A stretch of 9,322 nt of DNA from contig DXED01000036.1 in the NCBI GenBank assembly GCA_019115145.1, forward strand, positions 1-9,322. The letters are read 5' to 3'. This DNA is from Claveliimonas intestinigallinarum (GTDB lineage Bacteria > Bacillota > Clostridia > Lachnospirales > Lachnospiraceae). A program made the translations under genes and the position numbers. Below are positions 1 through 6,237 of this stretch, piece after piece; within the stretch, counting starts at the first letter, position 1; each line of letters begins with the position of its first letter. The notes below the pieces were generated by a model, which made no database searches, was not told the origin of the DNA, and saw only the letters and a program-made list of their open reading frames with translations.

Positions 1-702
1 CATCACCTTCTCCGCCATCTGCTGGGCGTACATCTGCAGATTGTAGTCAAGACTTGTCTGCAGGTCGTTTCCGGCCACCGGCTCGATCCGGTCCTCCGCC
101 TCCCCGGGAAGCTCTATGCCCCGGGCGTCCGTGGTGGTCAGTATGGTGCCGTTCTGCCCCTTCAGGTACTCCTCATACTTCACCTCGAGGCCGATGATCC
201 CCTGGTTATCCGCCCCGGTAAACCCAAGCACTGTGGAGGCCAGGTCCCCGTATGGGTAATACCGCTTGAAATCCTCATCCACCTTCACCCCGTCAAGGCC
301 CATATTCCGTATAATGTCCCCGGTCTCCTTCTCCACGTTGGTTCTGATCCGCTCCATGGAGGAGACCTTCTCCACCTTCTCCCTGACCTCACTCTCCTCC
401 ATCTCCAGCGTCTGGGACAGAGCGCGTATCACCGCCTCAGGGTCCGTGATCTGGCTGTGGATGACGGAGATGGTGCACACGGTCCGGTTATCCGCCAGCA
501 CATGGCCTGATGCGTCCAGTATCCTCCCCCTGGCCGCCTTGATCTCCCTCTCCCGCTCATGGAGAGCCTCCGCCTTCTCCTGGTAGTAGTCCGTCTCAAA
601 GACCATCAGCCAGACAAGGCGCCCGGCCAGGAAAAGCAGGATGAACAGGGCCCCGAGAAAAACGATGAAGAGTTTCTTCTTATTATATGTCCGGTTGCGC
701 AC
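1..702 (-). CDS. Class B penicillin-binding protein, N-terminal part (runs off the window at base 1)
   Basis: This is the first 234 codons of a second class B PBP, a transpeptidase that cross-links septal or spore peptidoglycan outside the membrane. My translation shows a short basic cytosolic tail, one membrane helix at about residues 11-34, and the start of the PBP dimerisation domain with RGRILDASGHVLA at 58-70. A family-typical YYPYGDLASTVLGFTG stretch follows. The transpeptidase domain with its active-site serine lies beyond the window, so FtsI, SpoVD or PBP2 cannot be told apart. The start is a GTG at 702: a TGA lies in frame just upstream, the next ATG falls after the membrane helix, and a TGAGG ribosome binding site sits 7 bases before. 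It lies 92 bp downstream of another class B PBP. That site is held in a hairpin, described separately. Confidence 0.88.
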   Translation of the reverse strand, partial: MRNRTYNKKKLFIVFLGALFILLFLAGRLVWLMVFETDYYQEKAEALHEREREIKAARGRILDASGHVLADNRTVCTISVIHSQITDPEAVIRALSQTLEMEESEVREKVEKVSSMERIRTNVEKETGDIIRNMGLDGVKVDEDFKRYYPYGDLASTVLGFTGADNQGIIGLEVKYEEYLKGQNGTILTTTDARGIELPGEAEDRIEPVAGNDLQTSLDYNLQMYAQQMAEKVM

Positions 703-707
703 AGAAA

Positions 708-754
708 AACCTCACAAAAGCCTTTCTACAATTTATGAGTGCTTCTGTGAGGTT
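708..754 (-). promoter_or_regulatory. Intercistronic hairpin covering the ribosome binding site of the second PBP
   Basis: Bases 746-754 (TGTGAGGTT) and 708-716 (AACCTCACA) are perfect inverted repeats of 9 bp. After a one-base mismatch, four more pairs follow (718-721 with 741-744), leaving a 19-base loop. In the minus-strand transcript the 3' arm contains the TGAGG ribosome binding site of the gene starting at 702, and five U residues follow the stem. It could act as a weak terminator or attenuator, or limit translation of the second PBP. The pairing is seen in the sequence; the function is inference. Confidence 0.5.
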
Positions 755-794
755 ATACATCTGCCCGTATGCTGTTTTCCCTTTGCGCTGCTTT

Positions 795-2651
795 CTACTG
801 ATCCGAGCCGGCTGACGCGTCCGCCGTCTGGCTGATGCCCAGGTAGGGGAAAATCTCCTTCATGATGTCGCTGGCCATCTGGACGGCCAGAGAGCTCTGG
901 GCCTGGTCGTATTCGTTGGGCTCATCGATAACTACATAAATGGCGATCTCCGGATTTTCCTGGGGTGCGTAGGCGATGAAGGAAACAAGGTTTTTGCCGT
1001 CGCTTCGGGGCAGCTTCTCCGCCGTCCCCGTCTTTCCTCCCACCTCGTAGCCCTCTATGTTGGCTGCTTTGCCGCTGCCCTCCAGAACCACGCCTCTCAT
1101 GTAGTCCTTCACCAGAGTGCTCGTATCCTCCGATATGGTCCTCTTCACAAGGACAGGGTCCACATTCTCGATCACGTTCCCGTTCTCATCCTGGATCTGC
1201 TTCACGATGTGGGGCTCATAGTAGTAGCCGCCGTTGATGAGAGAGCAGAAGCCCGCCATCATCTGAGTCATGGTCACGTTGAAGTTCTGTCCAAAGGCAT
1301 TGGTGGCAAGGCTGGTCTCGTCCATGTTGTCCGCCGTATAGAGAAGGGCCGAAGTCTCCGCCTCACCCGGCAGGTCGATGCCGGTCATCTCGCCAAAGCC
1401 GAAGGTGTGCTGATATTTGGAGAAATCCACCGCTCCGATCATCTCCCCGATCTGCATCAGAGCCACGTTGCAGGAGTTCTCTATCGCCCCCTTCACCGTC
1501 AGGGTTCCGTGTCCATCCCGGTTGATGCAGTGGATATCATAGTCCCCGATGTGGAGAGAGCCGCCGCAGTAAAAGGTCTCATCCCCGGTGAGGGCGCCCG
1601 TCTCAAGCGCCGCCGCCACAGTGAAGGGCTTGATGGTGGAGCCGGGCTCATAGGTGTCGGTGACGCAGAAGTTCTTCCACAGGCTGTTGAGGACGTCCAG
1701 CGTCTCCTCGTCACTCATGGCGTCGATCTCTTCCTGGGTGTAGTATTTCGTCAGATCCCTGGGATTGTTCAGGTCAAAGTTTGGATAGCTGGCCTCCGCC
1801 AGGATCTCCCCGTTCTGGGGGTTCATGACCATGACCGCCGTGTTCTTGCTCCCCTCCCCGGGAGTGGCGTTGTTTTTCCTCTCATCGTTGAACTGCTGGA
1901 TATACTTTTCCACCACGCTCTGCACCTGCAGGTCAATGGTGGACACCACGGTCTTTCCGTTCACCGGCTCCTTCACGGTCCGCTCCACGGAGGAGCCGCT
2001 GTCCAGATAGCCGTACTCCCGGCCGTCGGTGCCGTTGAGAGTGGAGTTATAGTACCCTTCTATGCCCCCATTTCCCACATTTCCATCCACAGTGAACCCA
2101 AGCACGTCGGAGGCCAGGGTGCTGTAGGGGTAGGTCCTGTGATAGTCATCCTCCAGCCAGATCCCCTGGACATTGGGATAGTTCTCATCATCGTCATCAA
2201 TGGCGTTGAAATTCTGGGCCGTCTCGTAGTCGATCCCCTTTACGAGGATGCTGTACCGGCTGTCCGGGCTGTTCTCTATGAGACTGTCCACCGTCTCCTC
2301 CTCGACGCCAAAGCAGTCCTTCAGCACCTGCTTTGTGGGCTCCACGTAATCCTCATCGCTGAGCATGGTCTTTACGTCCAGGATCACATTGTACACCCGC
2401 TCGCTGGTGGCCAGCTTGGTGCCGTTCCGGTCCACGATATCCCCCCTCTTGTAAGGGATGACCCGGCTGTCATACTGCTGCTGATCCAGCACGATCTTTG
2501 TATATTCCTCTCCGCTGGCCGCATTGATGTAGGTGATCCTCACCACAAGACCAGCAAAAGCTAGTATGATCCCCACATAGAGGATAACTAGCTTTTTCTG
2601 CATAAATTTGGGAAATTTCTTCCGCAATAATTTCTTTACTTTTTTGGTCAT
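795..2651 (-). CDS. Class B penicillin-binding protein (FtsI/PBP2/SpoVD-type transpeptidase)
   Basis: A complete 618-residue D,D-transpeptidase that cross-links peptidoglycan, anchored in the membrane with its catalytic domain outside. A basic N-terminus is followed by a membrane helix at about 20-40 and the PBP dimerisation domain (RGDIVDRNGTKLA, 69-81; HRTYPYSTLASDVLGF, 171-186). The transpeptidase domain has all three catalytic motifs: SxxK as S338-TI-K341 in YEPGSTIKPF, SxN as S393-C-N395, and KTG at 540-542 in GGKTGTAEK. No C-terminal PASTA domain is present, unlike B. subtilis SpoVD, so it may be the vegetative septal enzyme. It starts with ATG 9 bases after the FtsL-like gene's stop, behind a weak AAGGTG site, so it is probably translationally coupled. 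Its place after mraZ-rsmH-ftsL fits the dcw cluster. The exact paralogue name is uncertain. Confidence 0.95.
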   Translation of the reverse strand: MTKKVKKLLRKKFPKFMQKKLVILYVGIILAFAGLVVRITYINAASGEEYTKIVLDQQQYDSRVIPYKRGDIVDRNGTKLATSERVYNVILDVKTMLSDEDYVEPTKQVLKDCFGVEEETVDSLIENSPDSRYSILVKGIDYETAQNFNAIDDDDENYPNVQGIWLEDDYHRTYPYSTLASDVLGFTVDGNVGNGGIEGYYNSTLNGTDGREYGYLDSGSSVERTVKEPVNGKTVVSTIDLQVQSVVEKYIQQFNDERKNNATPGEGSKNTAVMVMNPQNGEILAEASYPNFDLNNPRDLTKYYTQEEIDAMSDEETLDVLNSLWKNFCVTDTYEPGSTIKPFTVAAALETGALTGDETFYCGGSLHIGDYDIHCINRDGHGTLTVKGAIENSCNVALMQIGEMIGAVDFSKYQHTFGFGEMTGIDLPGEAETSALLYTADNMDETSLATNAFGQNFNVTMTQMMAGFCSLINGGYYYEPHIVKQIQDENGNVIENVDPVLVKRTISEDTSTLVKDYMRGVVLEGSGKAANIEGYEVGGKTGTAEKLPRSDGKNLVSFIAYAPQENPEIAIYVVIDEPNEYDQAQSSLAVQMASDIMKEIFPYLGISQTADASAGSDQ

Positions 2652-2660
2652 CTTTACACC

Positions 2661-3218
2661 TTAGTCCTGTACATTGTCTGCGCTCGCAATGATACCACTC
2701 TCCGGTATCTGCTCATACTGTGTCACGTAATCCCCCTCAGGACTGTCATATTCTACAATCTGGCCGCTCTGGGCGGGCACCATTCCCAGCTCACCCTCCG
2801 CCTTCTGCTTGATCTGATCCATGTTGACGGAGTCGACAATGGAATTGTATTTCGTGTTGTTCGCCTCCCGCATGTCAGCCAGCTCCTCCTGCAGCGCTGT
2901 GATGTTGCTGGAGCGGCCGGCAATCTCTGACTGGAGGCGCACATAGTTTACGCAGATAAAAAGGGCCAGCACCGCTGCCACGGAGAGAAAGATCACGTAT
3001 CGCTTCCCGACCCGCAGCTCTCTTCTCTGGTTCTGGCGTACCCGCCGGCTCTGACGGCTGCTTTTCCCTCGCCTGAGCTCCCGCGACGGCTCCCCACGCC
3101 GCTGGGGCTCGTAATCCGGCTTTGGCACCGCGTTGCCGTACACGTACATAGAACGGGAATCAGCGCCGCTTCTTCTGTATGTATTTGTCCTTCTGGATGA
3201 TGCTCTTCCCGCAGCCAT
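2661..3218 (-). CDS. ftsL: FtsL/DivIC-like septum protein
   Basis: A 185-residue bitopic membrane protein. Residues 1-73 form a long, very basic and probably disordered cytosolic tail. One membrane helix lies at about 74-92. An extracytoplasmic coiled-coil-like stretch follows at about 93-125 (RLQSEIAGRSSNITALQEEL), and then the KAEGELGMVPAQSGQIV segment typical of FtsL/DivIC proteins. FtsL forms a complex with DivIC and DivIB and helps recruit and activate the FtsW-PBP pair at the septum. Sequence conservation in this family is low, so the symbol rests mainly on topology and on the position between rsmH and a class B PBP. The ATG at 3218 follows an AAAGGGG site 8 bases upstream. The basic tail is long for the family. 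Its stop is 9 bases before the next gene. Confidence 0.8.
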   Translation of the reverse strand: MAAGRASSRRTNTYRRSGADSRSMYVYGNAVPKPDYEPQRRGEPSRELRRGKSSRQSRRVRQNQRRELRVGKRYVIFLSVAAVLALFICVNYVRLQSEIAGRSSNITALQEELADMREANNTKYNSIVDSVNMDQIKQKAEGELGMVPAQSGQIVEYDSPEGDYVTQYEQIPESGIIASADNVQD

Positions 3219-3258
3219 CTGATAATCCCCTTTCTATATACTCCCTGCGCCTGCCCGC

Positions 3259-4194
3259 CTACTTTCTCTCGAAGATCCGGAGCTTCGCGCTCTTGGAACG
3301 GCTGTTCTCCTCCATCTCCTCCTGGCTCGGCAGAATAGGTTTTCTAGTTAAAATACTCCCTTTTGAGACCTTTCCGCACACGCACACCGGAAAATCCTTC
3401 GGGCATGTACAGGGATCCTCATTTTTCTTAAATGCGCTTTTCACAATCCGATCCTCCAGTGAGTGGAAGGTGATGATGCAAAGCCTTCCCCCCGGATTTA
3501 GCAGATCGATCATATCGTCCAGAGAATTCTTCAGCACATCCAGCTCTCTGTTCAGCTCGATCCGGATGGCCTGAAAGGTCCTCTTGGCCGGATGCCCGGA
3601 CTTTTTCTGGAATTTCATGGGAATGGCTCCCCTGATGATTTCCGTCAGCTGTCCGGTTGTTTCGATGGACCTCTTCTCGCGTTCGATCACGATATGCTTG
3701 GCAATGTTCTTGGCAAACCTATCCTCCCCGTAATCTCTGATAACGCGATAGAGGTCCTTCTCACTGTAGTCATTGACAATGTCCCTGGCCGTCATCGTCT
3801 GACGCCTGTCCATTCTCATATCCAGGGGTGCATCTTCGCGATAGGAGAATCCCCTCTCTGCCGTATCTAACTGATAAGATGATACGCCCAGATCGAGCAC
3901 GATCCCATCGACCTTGTCAATGCCTAATCCTTGGAGCACGGACTTCATTTCACAATAGTTGCTCCGGACTATCGTGACCTTCTCCCCGAAGTCCTTTAAG
4001 CGGATGCCCGCCGCCTCTATGGCAGCCTCATCCTGGTCTATTCCTACAATACTCCCCTTGTCACCGAGACGTCTGCATATCTCGTACGCATGTCCGCCTC
4101 CACCAAGCGTTCCGTCCACATAAATGCCGTCCGGCCTGATGTTTAATCCATTGACAGTTTCTTCAAGTAATACTGACCTGTGTTTAAATTCCAT
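3259..4194 (-). CDS. rsmH: 16S rRNA (cytosine-1402-N4)-methyltransferase
   Basis: RsmH (MraW) methylates N4 of cytosine 1402 in 16S rRNA with S-adenosylmethionine, in the cytosol, tuning the decoding site. The 311-residue length is normal for the family. The N-terminal FKHRSVLLEETVNGL is typical. The SAM-binding glycine loop DGTLGGGGH is at 27-35, the acidic residue closing the second strand is D53 (GIDQD), and the catalytic-site motif DLGVSS is at 100-105, followed by GFSYREDAPLDMRMD. The ending AKLRIFERK is also characteristic. The gene starts with ATG behind AGAGGGAG, 11 bases after the mraZ stop, and is followed after 40 bases by the FtsL-like gene. It is almost certainly co-transcribed with mraZ. 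Confidence 0.98.
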   Translation of the reverse strand: MEFKHRSVLLEETVNGLNIRPDGIYVDGTLGGGGHAYEICRRLGDKGSIVGIDQDEAAIEAAGIRLKDFGEKVTIVRSNYCEMKSVLQGLGIDKVDGIVLDLGVSSYQLDTAERGFSYREDAPLDMRMDRRQTMTARDIVNDYSEKDLYRVIRDYGEDRFAKNIAKHIVIEREKRSIETTGQLTEIIRGAIPMKFQKKSGHPAKRTFQAIRIELNRELDVLKNSLDDMIDLLNPGGRLCIITFHSLEDRIVKSAFKKNEDPCTCPKDFPVCVCGKVSKGSILTRKPILPSQEEMEENSRSKSAKLRIFERK

Positions 4195-4205
4195 ATCTTC
4201 TCCCT

Positions 4206-4646
4206 CTAGATACTGAATCCACTCTCCTCCATATCAGATGCAATATCCTCAATCGTGAGCTCCAGTTCAGCATTCTTTTCATCCCATCTGGCCTTGTCCC
4301 AGATCTCGGCACGCTTCCCCATACCGATAAACACAACCTCTTTCTCGAGCTTCGCGTAGCTGCGCAGGGCCGGTGGGATTAAAGTTCTACCTTGCTTGTC
4401 AAGGTCGCCGTCATTTGCGCTTCCCTGAAAGAAATGCGCAAAAGCACGGGCTTTTTTGTCTGTGGTCGTTGGTAAGGCGTTAAGCTTCTCTTCAAAGGCG
4501 GTCCATTCGTCTTCAGGATACACGTACAGGCAGTTCTCCATGCCTTTTGTTATGACGAAATGCTCCCCCAGATCGTCACGGAACTTGGCTGGAATGATCA
4601 CCCTCCCCTTAGGGTCGATATTGTGACTGTACTCTCCTTTCAACAT
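4206..4646 (-). CDS. mraZ: Transcriptional regulator MraZ
   Basis: MraZ is the DNA-binding regulator at the head of the dcw cluster. It forms a ring of AbrB-like folds and binds direct repeats upstream of its own gene. This 146-residue protein has the usual length and the two SpoVT/AbrB-like half domains, marked by DPKGRVIIPAKFR at 11-23 and DKQGRTLIPPALR at 83-95. The ATG at 4646 has an AGAGGGTGAG site a few bases upstream. The gene is first in an operon continuing with rsmH, the FtsL-like gene and PBPs. Just upstream lie a good promoter and seven repeats matching the known MraZ box (see the entry at 4665-4743), so autoregulation is very likely. Identification is secure from sequence and context. 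Confidence 0.98.
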   Translation of the reverse strand: MLKGEYSHNIDPKGRVIIPAKFRDDLGEHFVITKGMENCLYVYPEDEWTAFEEKLNALPTTTDKKARAFAHFFQGSANDGDLDKQGRTLIPPALRSYAKLEKEVVFIGMGKRAEIWDKARWDEKNAELELTIEDIASDMEESGFSI

Positions 4647-4664
4647 CAGAACTCACCCTCTTTC

Positions 4665-4743
4665 AAAGTGGCCTGCCACTTTCGCACCACTTTGTACCAC
4701 TTTTCACCACTTTCTACCACTTGAAACCATTGTAAACCACTTC
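4665..4743 (-). promoter_or_regulatory. MraZ operator: seven direct AAGTGG-type boxes plus one inverted box
   Basis: On the plus strand CCACTTT-like heptamers begin at 4676, 4687, 4697, 4707, 4717, 4727 and 4737. The spacing is 10 bp except for one step of 11. Four are perfect CCACTTT; those at 4717, 4727 and 4737 are degenerate (CCACTTG, CCATTGT, CCACTTC). Read on the minus strand this is AAAGTGG plus three spacer bases, matching the AAAGTG-type box described for MraZ in Mollicutes. A reversed box, AAAGTGG at 4665-4671, faces the nearest one across CCTG. The array covers the -10 element and the transcript start region of the mraZ promoter, which fits repression. Confidence 0.85.
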
Positions 4744-4757
4744 ATTGGTGATTTCAA
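4729..4757 (-). promoter_or_regulatory. Sigma-A-type promoter of the mraZ/dcw operon
   Basis: On the minus strand TTGAAA (4757-4752) and TACAAT (4734-4729) are separated by exactly 17 bases, a close match to the vegetative consensus. The expected start of transcription falls near 4722, within the MraZ boxes and about 75 bases before the mraZ ATG. The match is seen in sequence; activity is inferred. Confidence 0.75.
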
Positions 4758-4799
4758 CCCCTTTTTTTGCAAAAATCCAAAATATAGCGCACAGTCGCC

Positions 4800-4829
4800 T
4801 GCCGGATGCCCGCTCGCGGGGGCACGGCA
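4800..4829. repeat. GC-rich inverted repeat upstream of the dcw promoter
   Basis: TGCCG (4800-4804) pairs with CGGCA (4825-4829), and TGCCC (4807-4811) with GGGCA (4820-4824), with a two-base bulge on one side and an eight-base loop. No T-tract follows on either strand, so it is not an obvious terminator. It lies between the terminator at 4853-4882 and the mraZ promoter. No function is assigned. Confidence 0.4.
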
Positions 4830-4852
4830 GTCACCCTACGGACATATCGCAC

Positions 4853-4882
4853 AAAAAAAGAAGACAGGCTTTCCTGTCTTCT
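4853..4882 (-). terminator. Rho-independent terminator after the small membrane protein gene
   Basis: A perfect 10-bp stem (4859-4868 with 4873-4882, AGAAGACAGG and its complement) with a four-base loop is followed on the minus strand by seven T residues (4859-4853). It ends the degV to small-membrane-protein transcript about 85 bases after the last stop codon and insulates the dcw promoter downstream. Confidence 0.9.
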
Positions 4883-4966
4883 CTCGTCTTCCATTATAGT
4901 GTATTTCTCGGGGATCTCCCCCGCTGCTGCCCGCTCCGTCCCGGATCTGCCGGCTCTGCCGTCATC

Positions 4967-5215
4967 CTACTGCGCCGTATTCAGGCTTGTCTCGTAATCC
5001 GTGATAGCGTTATAATCCACCTCCGCGGTCTCCACAGGCCTGCTGCTCTCATACCTGCTGAAGGCGGAATAGCCGATCCATCCCACAAGGGCCACAGCAA
5101 GGACCGCAACCACACAGCGGCGGATATAATACTGGATCTTCTCCTTTTTCATGGTCTTCCTGCGGTTGGCTTTTTCCTTTTTATATCTGTCCACTTTTTC
5201 CTGGCTCATCTTCAT
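4967..5215 (-). CDS. Small single-pass membrane protein of unknown function
   Basis: An 82-residue protein that I do not recognise. A strongly basic, lysine-rich N-terminal third (residues 1-33) precedes one membrane helix at about 34-52 and a short acidic tail rich in Glu, Asp and Tyr. This suggests the N-terminus is inside and the C-terminus outside. A GGAG ribosome binding site lies 3 bases before the ATG at 5215 and 9 bases before a second in-frame ATG at 5209. The second gives an 80-residue protein beginning MSQEKVDRYKKEK and may be the real start. The gene follows degV by 53 bases on the same strand and is followed by a strong terminator, so it is probably the last gene of a degV transcript. 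The ribosome binding site, topology and context support a real gene; no role can be assigned. Confidence 0.75.
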   Translation of the reverse strand: MKMSQEKVDRYKKEKANRRKTMKKEKIQYYIRRCVVAVLAVALVGWIGYSAFSRYESSRPVETAEVDYNAITDYETSLNTAQ

Positions 5216-5268
5216 GCACTCCTTCTATCACTCATCAGCTAGTGCCTATTTTACCATAAAAGCCCGGA

Positions 5269-6108
5269 TTATACAACCACGATTATGCCTCCGTCGGCCG
5301 CGTACATACTGCTGATCCCAGCCGTATCCAGCACGATTACATCCTTGGGCCGTATCCTTTCAAGGAGCAGCTCCTTCACCTTCTTGGCCCGCTCAGGGCA
5401 GTTGCAGTGGCTGATGGCCAGCACCTTCTCCTCCGGCTTTTTCACACCCCGGACGATCTCGTCGATCATTTTCTCCAGAGCCTTCCTGATGCCTCTGGCC
5501 TGCCCCAGCTGACAGATGGTCCCCTGGGGGGTGGAGCCCATGACTGGCTTGATATTCAGGGCGGAGGCCATCAGAGATTTGATGCCCTTCAGCCGGCCGT
5601 TCTTGCGGAGCGTCTCCAGCGTCTCCAGCACAAAGTAGGTGTGCTGTCCCTCAATGTAGGCCTCCACTGTGCGGACCACCTCCTCAAACTCCATGCCGGC
5701 CTCCTCGCACTCCTGGATCTTCAGGGCGATCAGCGTCTCTCCGATGGAGGCGGACCGGGAGTTAAAGACATAGATATCCTTCTCTCCGTACTCCTCGTGG
5801 TACAGATTTTTCCCCAGCACAGCGCTGTTGTAGGAGCCGCTGAGCTCAGCTGACAGAGTCACCGCGTAGACGTGCTCAGCCTCGCAGTGATATCCCTCCA
5901 TGTAGGTCTCCGGCGAGGGACAGGAGGACTTGGGCGAATTAGGGCTCTGGGCGATGAGGGCCAGGAACCTCTTCTGGTCAAATGTCTCATCGTCCACGAT
6001 GTGATGCTCATCAATATCAATGCTCAATGAAGCCGTCTCGAAATGCCCGCAGCGCTTCATCTCCTCCGTAAGCTCTCCGCAGCTGTCCACAATAATCTTA
6101 TAACTCAT
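5269..6108 (-). CDS. DegV family fatty-acid-binding protein
   Basis: DegV proteins are cytosolic two-domain proteins that bind a fatty acid; in Firmicutes, FakB members present it to the kinase FakA for phospholipid synthesis. The 279-residue length is normal. Family marks are the N-terminal KIIVDSCGELTEE, SCPSPETY at 62-69 (the lipid-headgroup loop), TLSAELSGSYNSA at 84-96, VFNSRSASIGE near 114-124, and ETLETLRKNGRL at 162-173. The end GGIIVVV corresponds to the usual C-terminal strand. ATG at 6108 has GGAGG 11 bases upstream, a slightly long spacing, but no better in-frame start is seen. It is followed by the small membrane protein gene on the same strand. Which DegV paralogue this is, and whether it works with a FakA, cannot be told here. 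Confidence 0.93.
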   Translation of the reverse strand: MSYKIIVDSCGELTEEMKRCGHFETASLSIDIDEHHIVDDETFDQKRFLALIAQSPNSPKSSCPSPETYMEGYHCEAEHVYAVTLSAELSGSYNSAVLGKNLYHEEYGEKDIYVFNSRSASIGETLIALKIQECEEAGMEFEEVVRTVEAYIEGQHTYFVLETLETLRKNGRLKGIKSLMASALNIKPVMGSTPQGTICQLGQARGIRKALEKMIDEIVRGVKKPEEKVLAISHCNCPERAKKVKELLLERIRPKDVIVLDTAGISSMYAADGGIIVVV

Positions 6109-6139
6109 TTCCGATCAATCCTCCGCGTTATCCATTGCT

Positions 6140-6199
6140 ATTATACATAGTATCAAAAACCACTTTATACATCATAGCACAATAACGCGCGCTTGAAAA
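6140..6199 (-). promoter_or_regulatory. Possible promoter region of degV
   Basis: In the 129-base gap between the FtsW-family gene and degV, the minus strand has TTTTCA (6199-6194) 17 bases before TATGAT (6176-6171). A perfect TATAAT lies further down (6145-6140) without a good -35 box. Either could drive degV; the evidence is only motif matching. Confidence 0.4.
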
Positions 6200-6237
6200 G
6201 GGTTTTATCAAATCCTCCCGGCAATGACTTTCGGCAA

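Noticed and set aside
266..586. A 106-codon plus-strand frame
   Set aside because: It is antisense to the second PBP, Ser-rich with no motif, and is a shadow frame.
1209..2564. A 451-codon open frame on the plus strand
   Set aside because: It lies opposite the clearly real class B PBP, has low-complexity composition rich in Val, His, Gly and Leu, and shows no family motif. It is a codon-bias shadow.
4676..4743. CRISPR-like short regular repeats
   Set aside because: The 10-bp period with 7-bp units is far too short for CRISPR and matches MraZ boxes in front of mraZ.
4893..4898. A perfect TATAAT on the minus strand in front of the terminator, as a possible small-RNA promoter
   Set aside because: No sequence resembling a -35 box lies 16-18 bases upstream, and the product would be only a few dozen bases.
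5265..5275. TATAAT overlapping the degV stop codon as a promoter for the small membrane protein
   Set aside because: There is no acceptable -35 element at the right spacing; co-transcription with degV is simpler.
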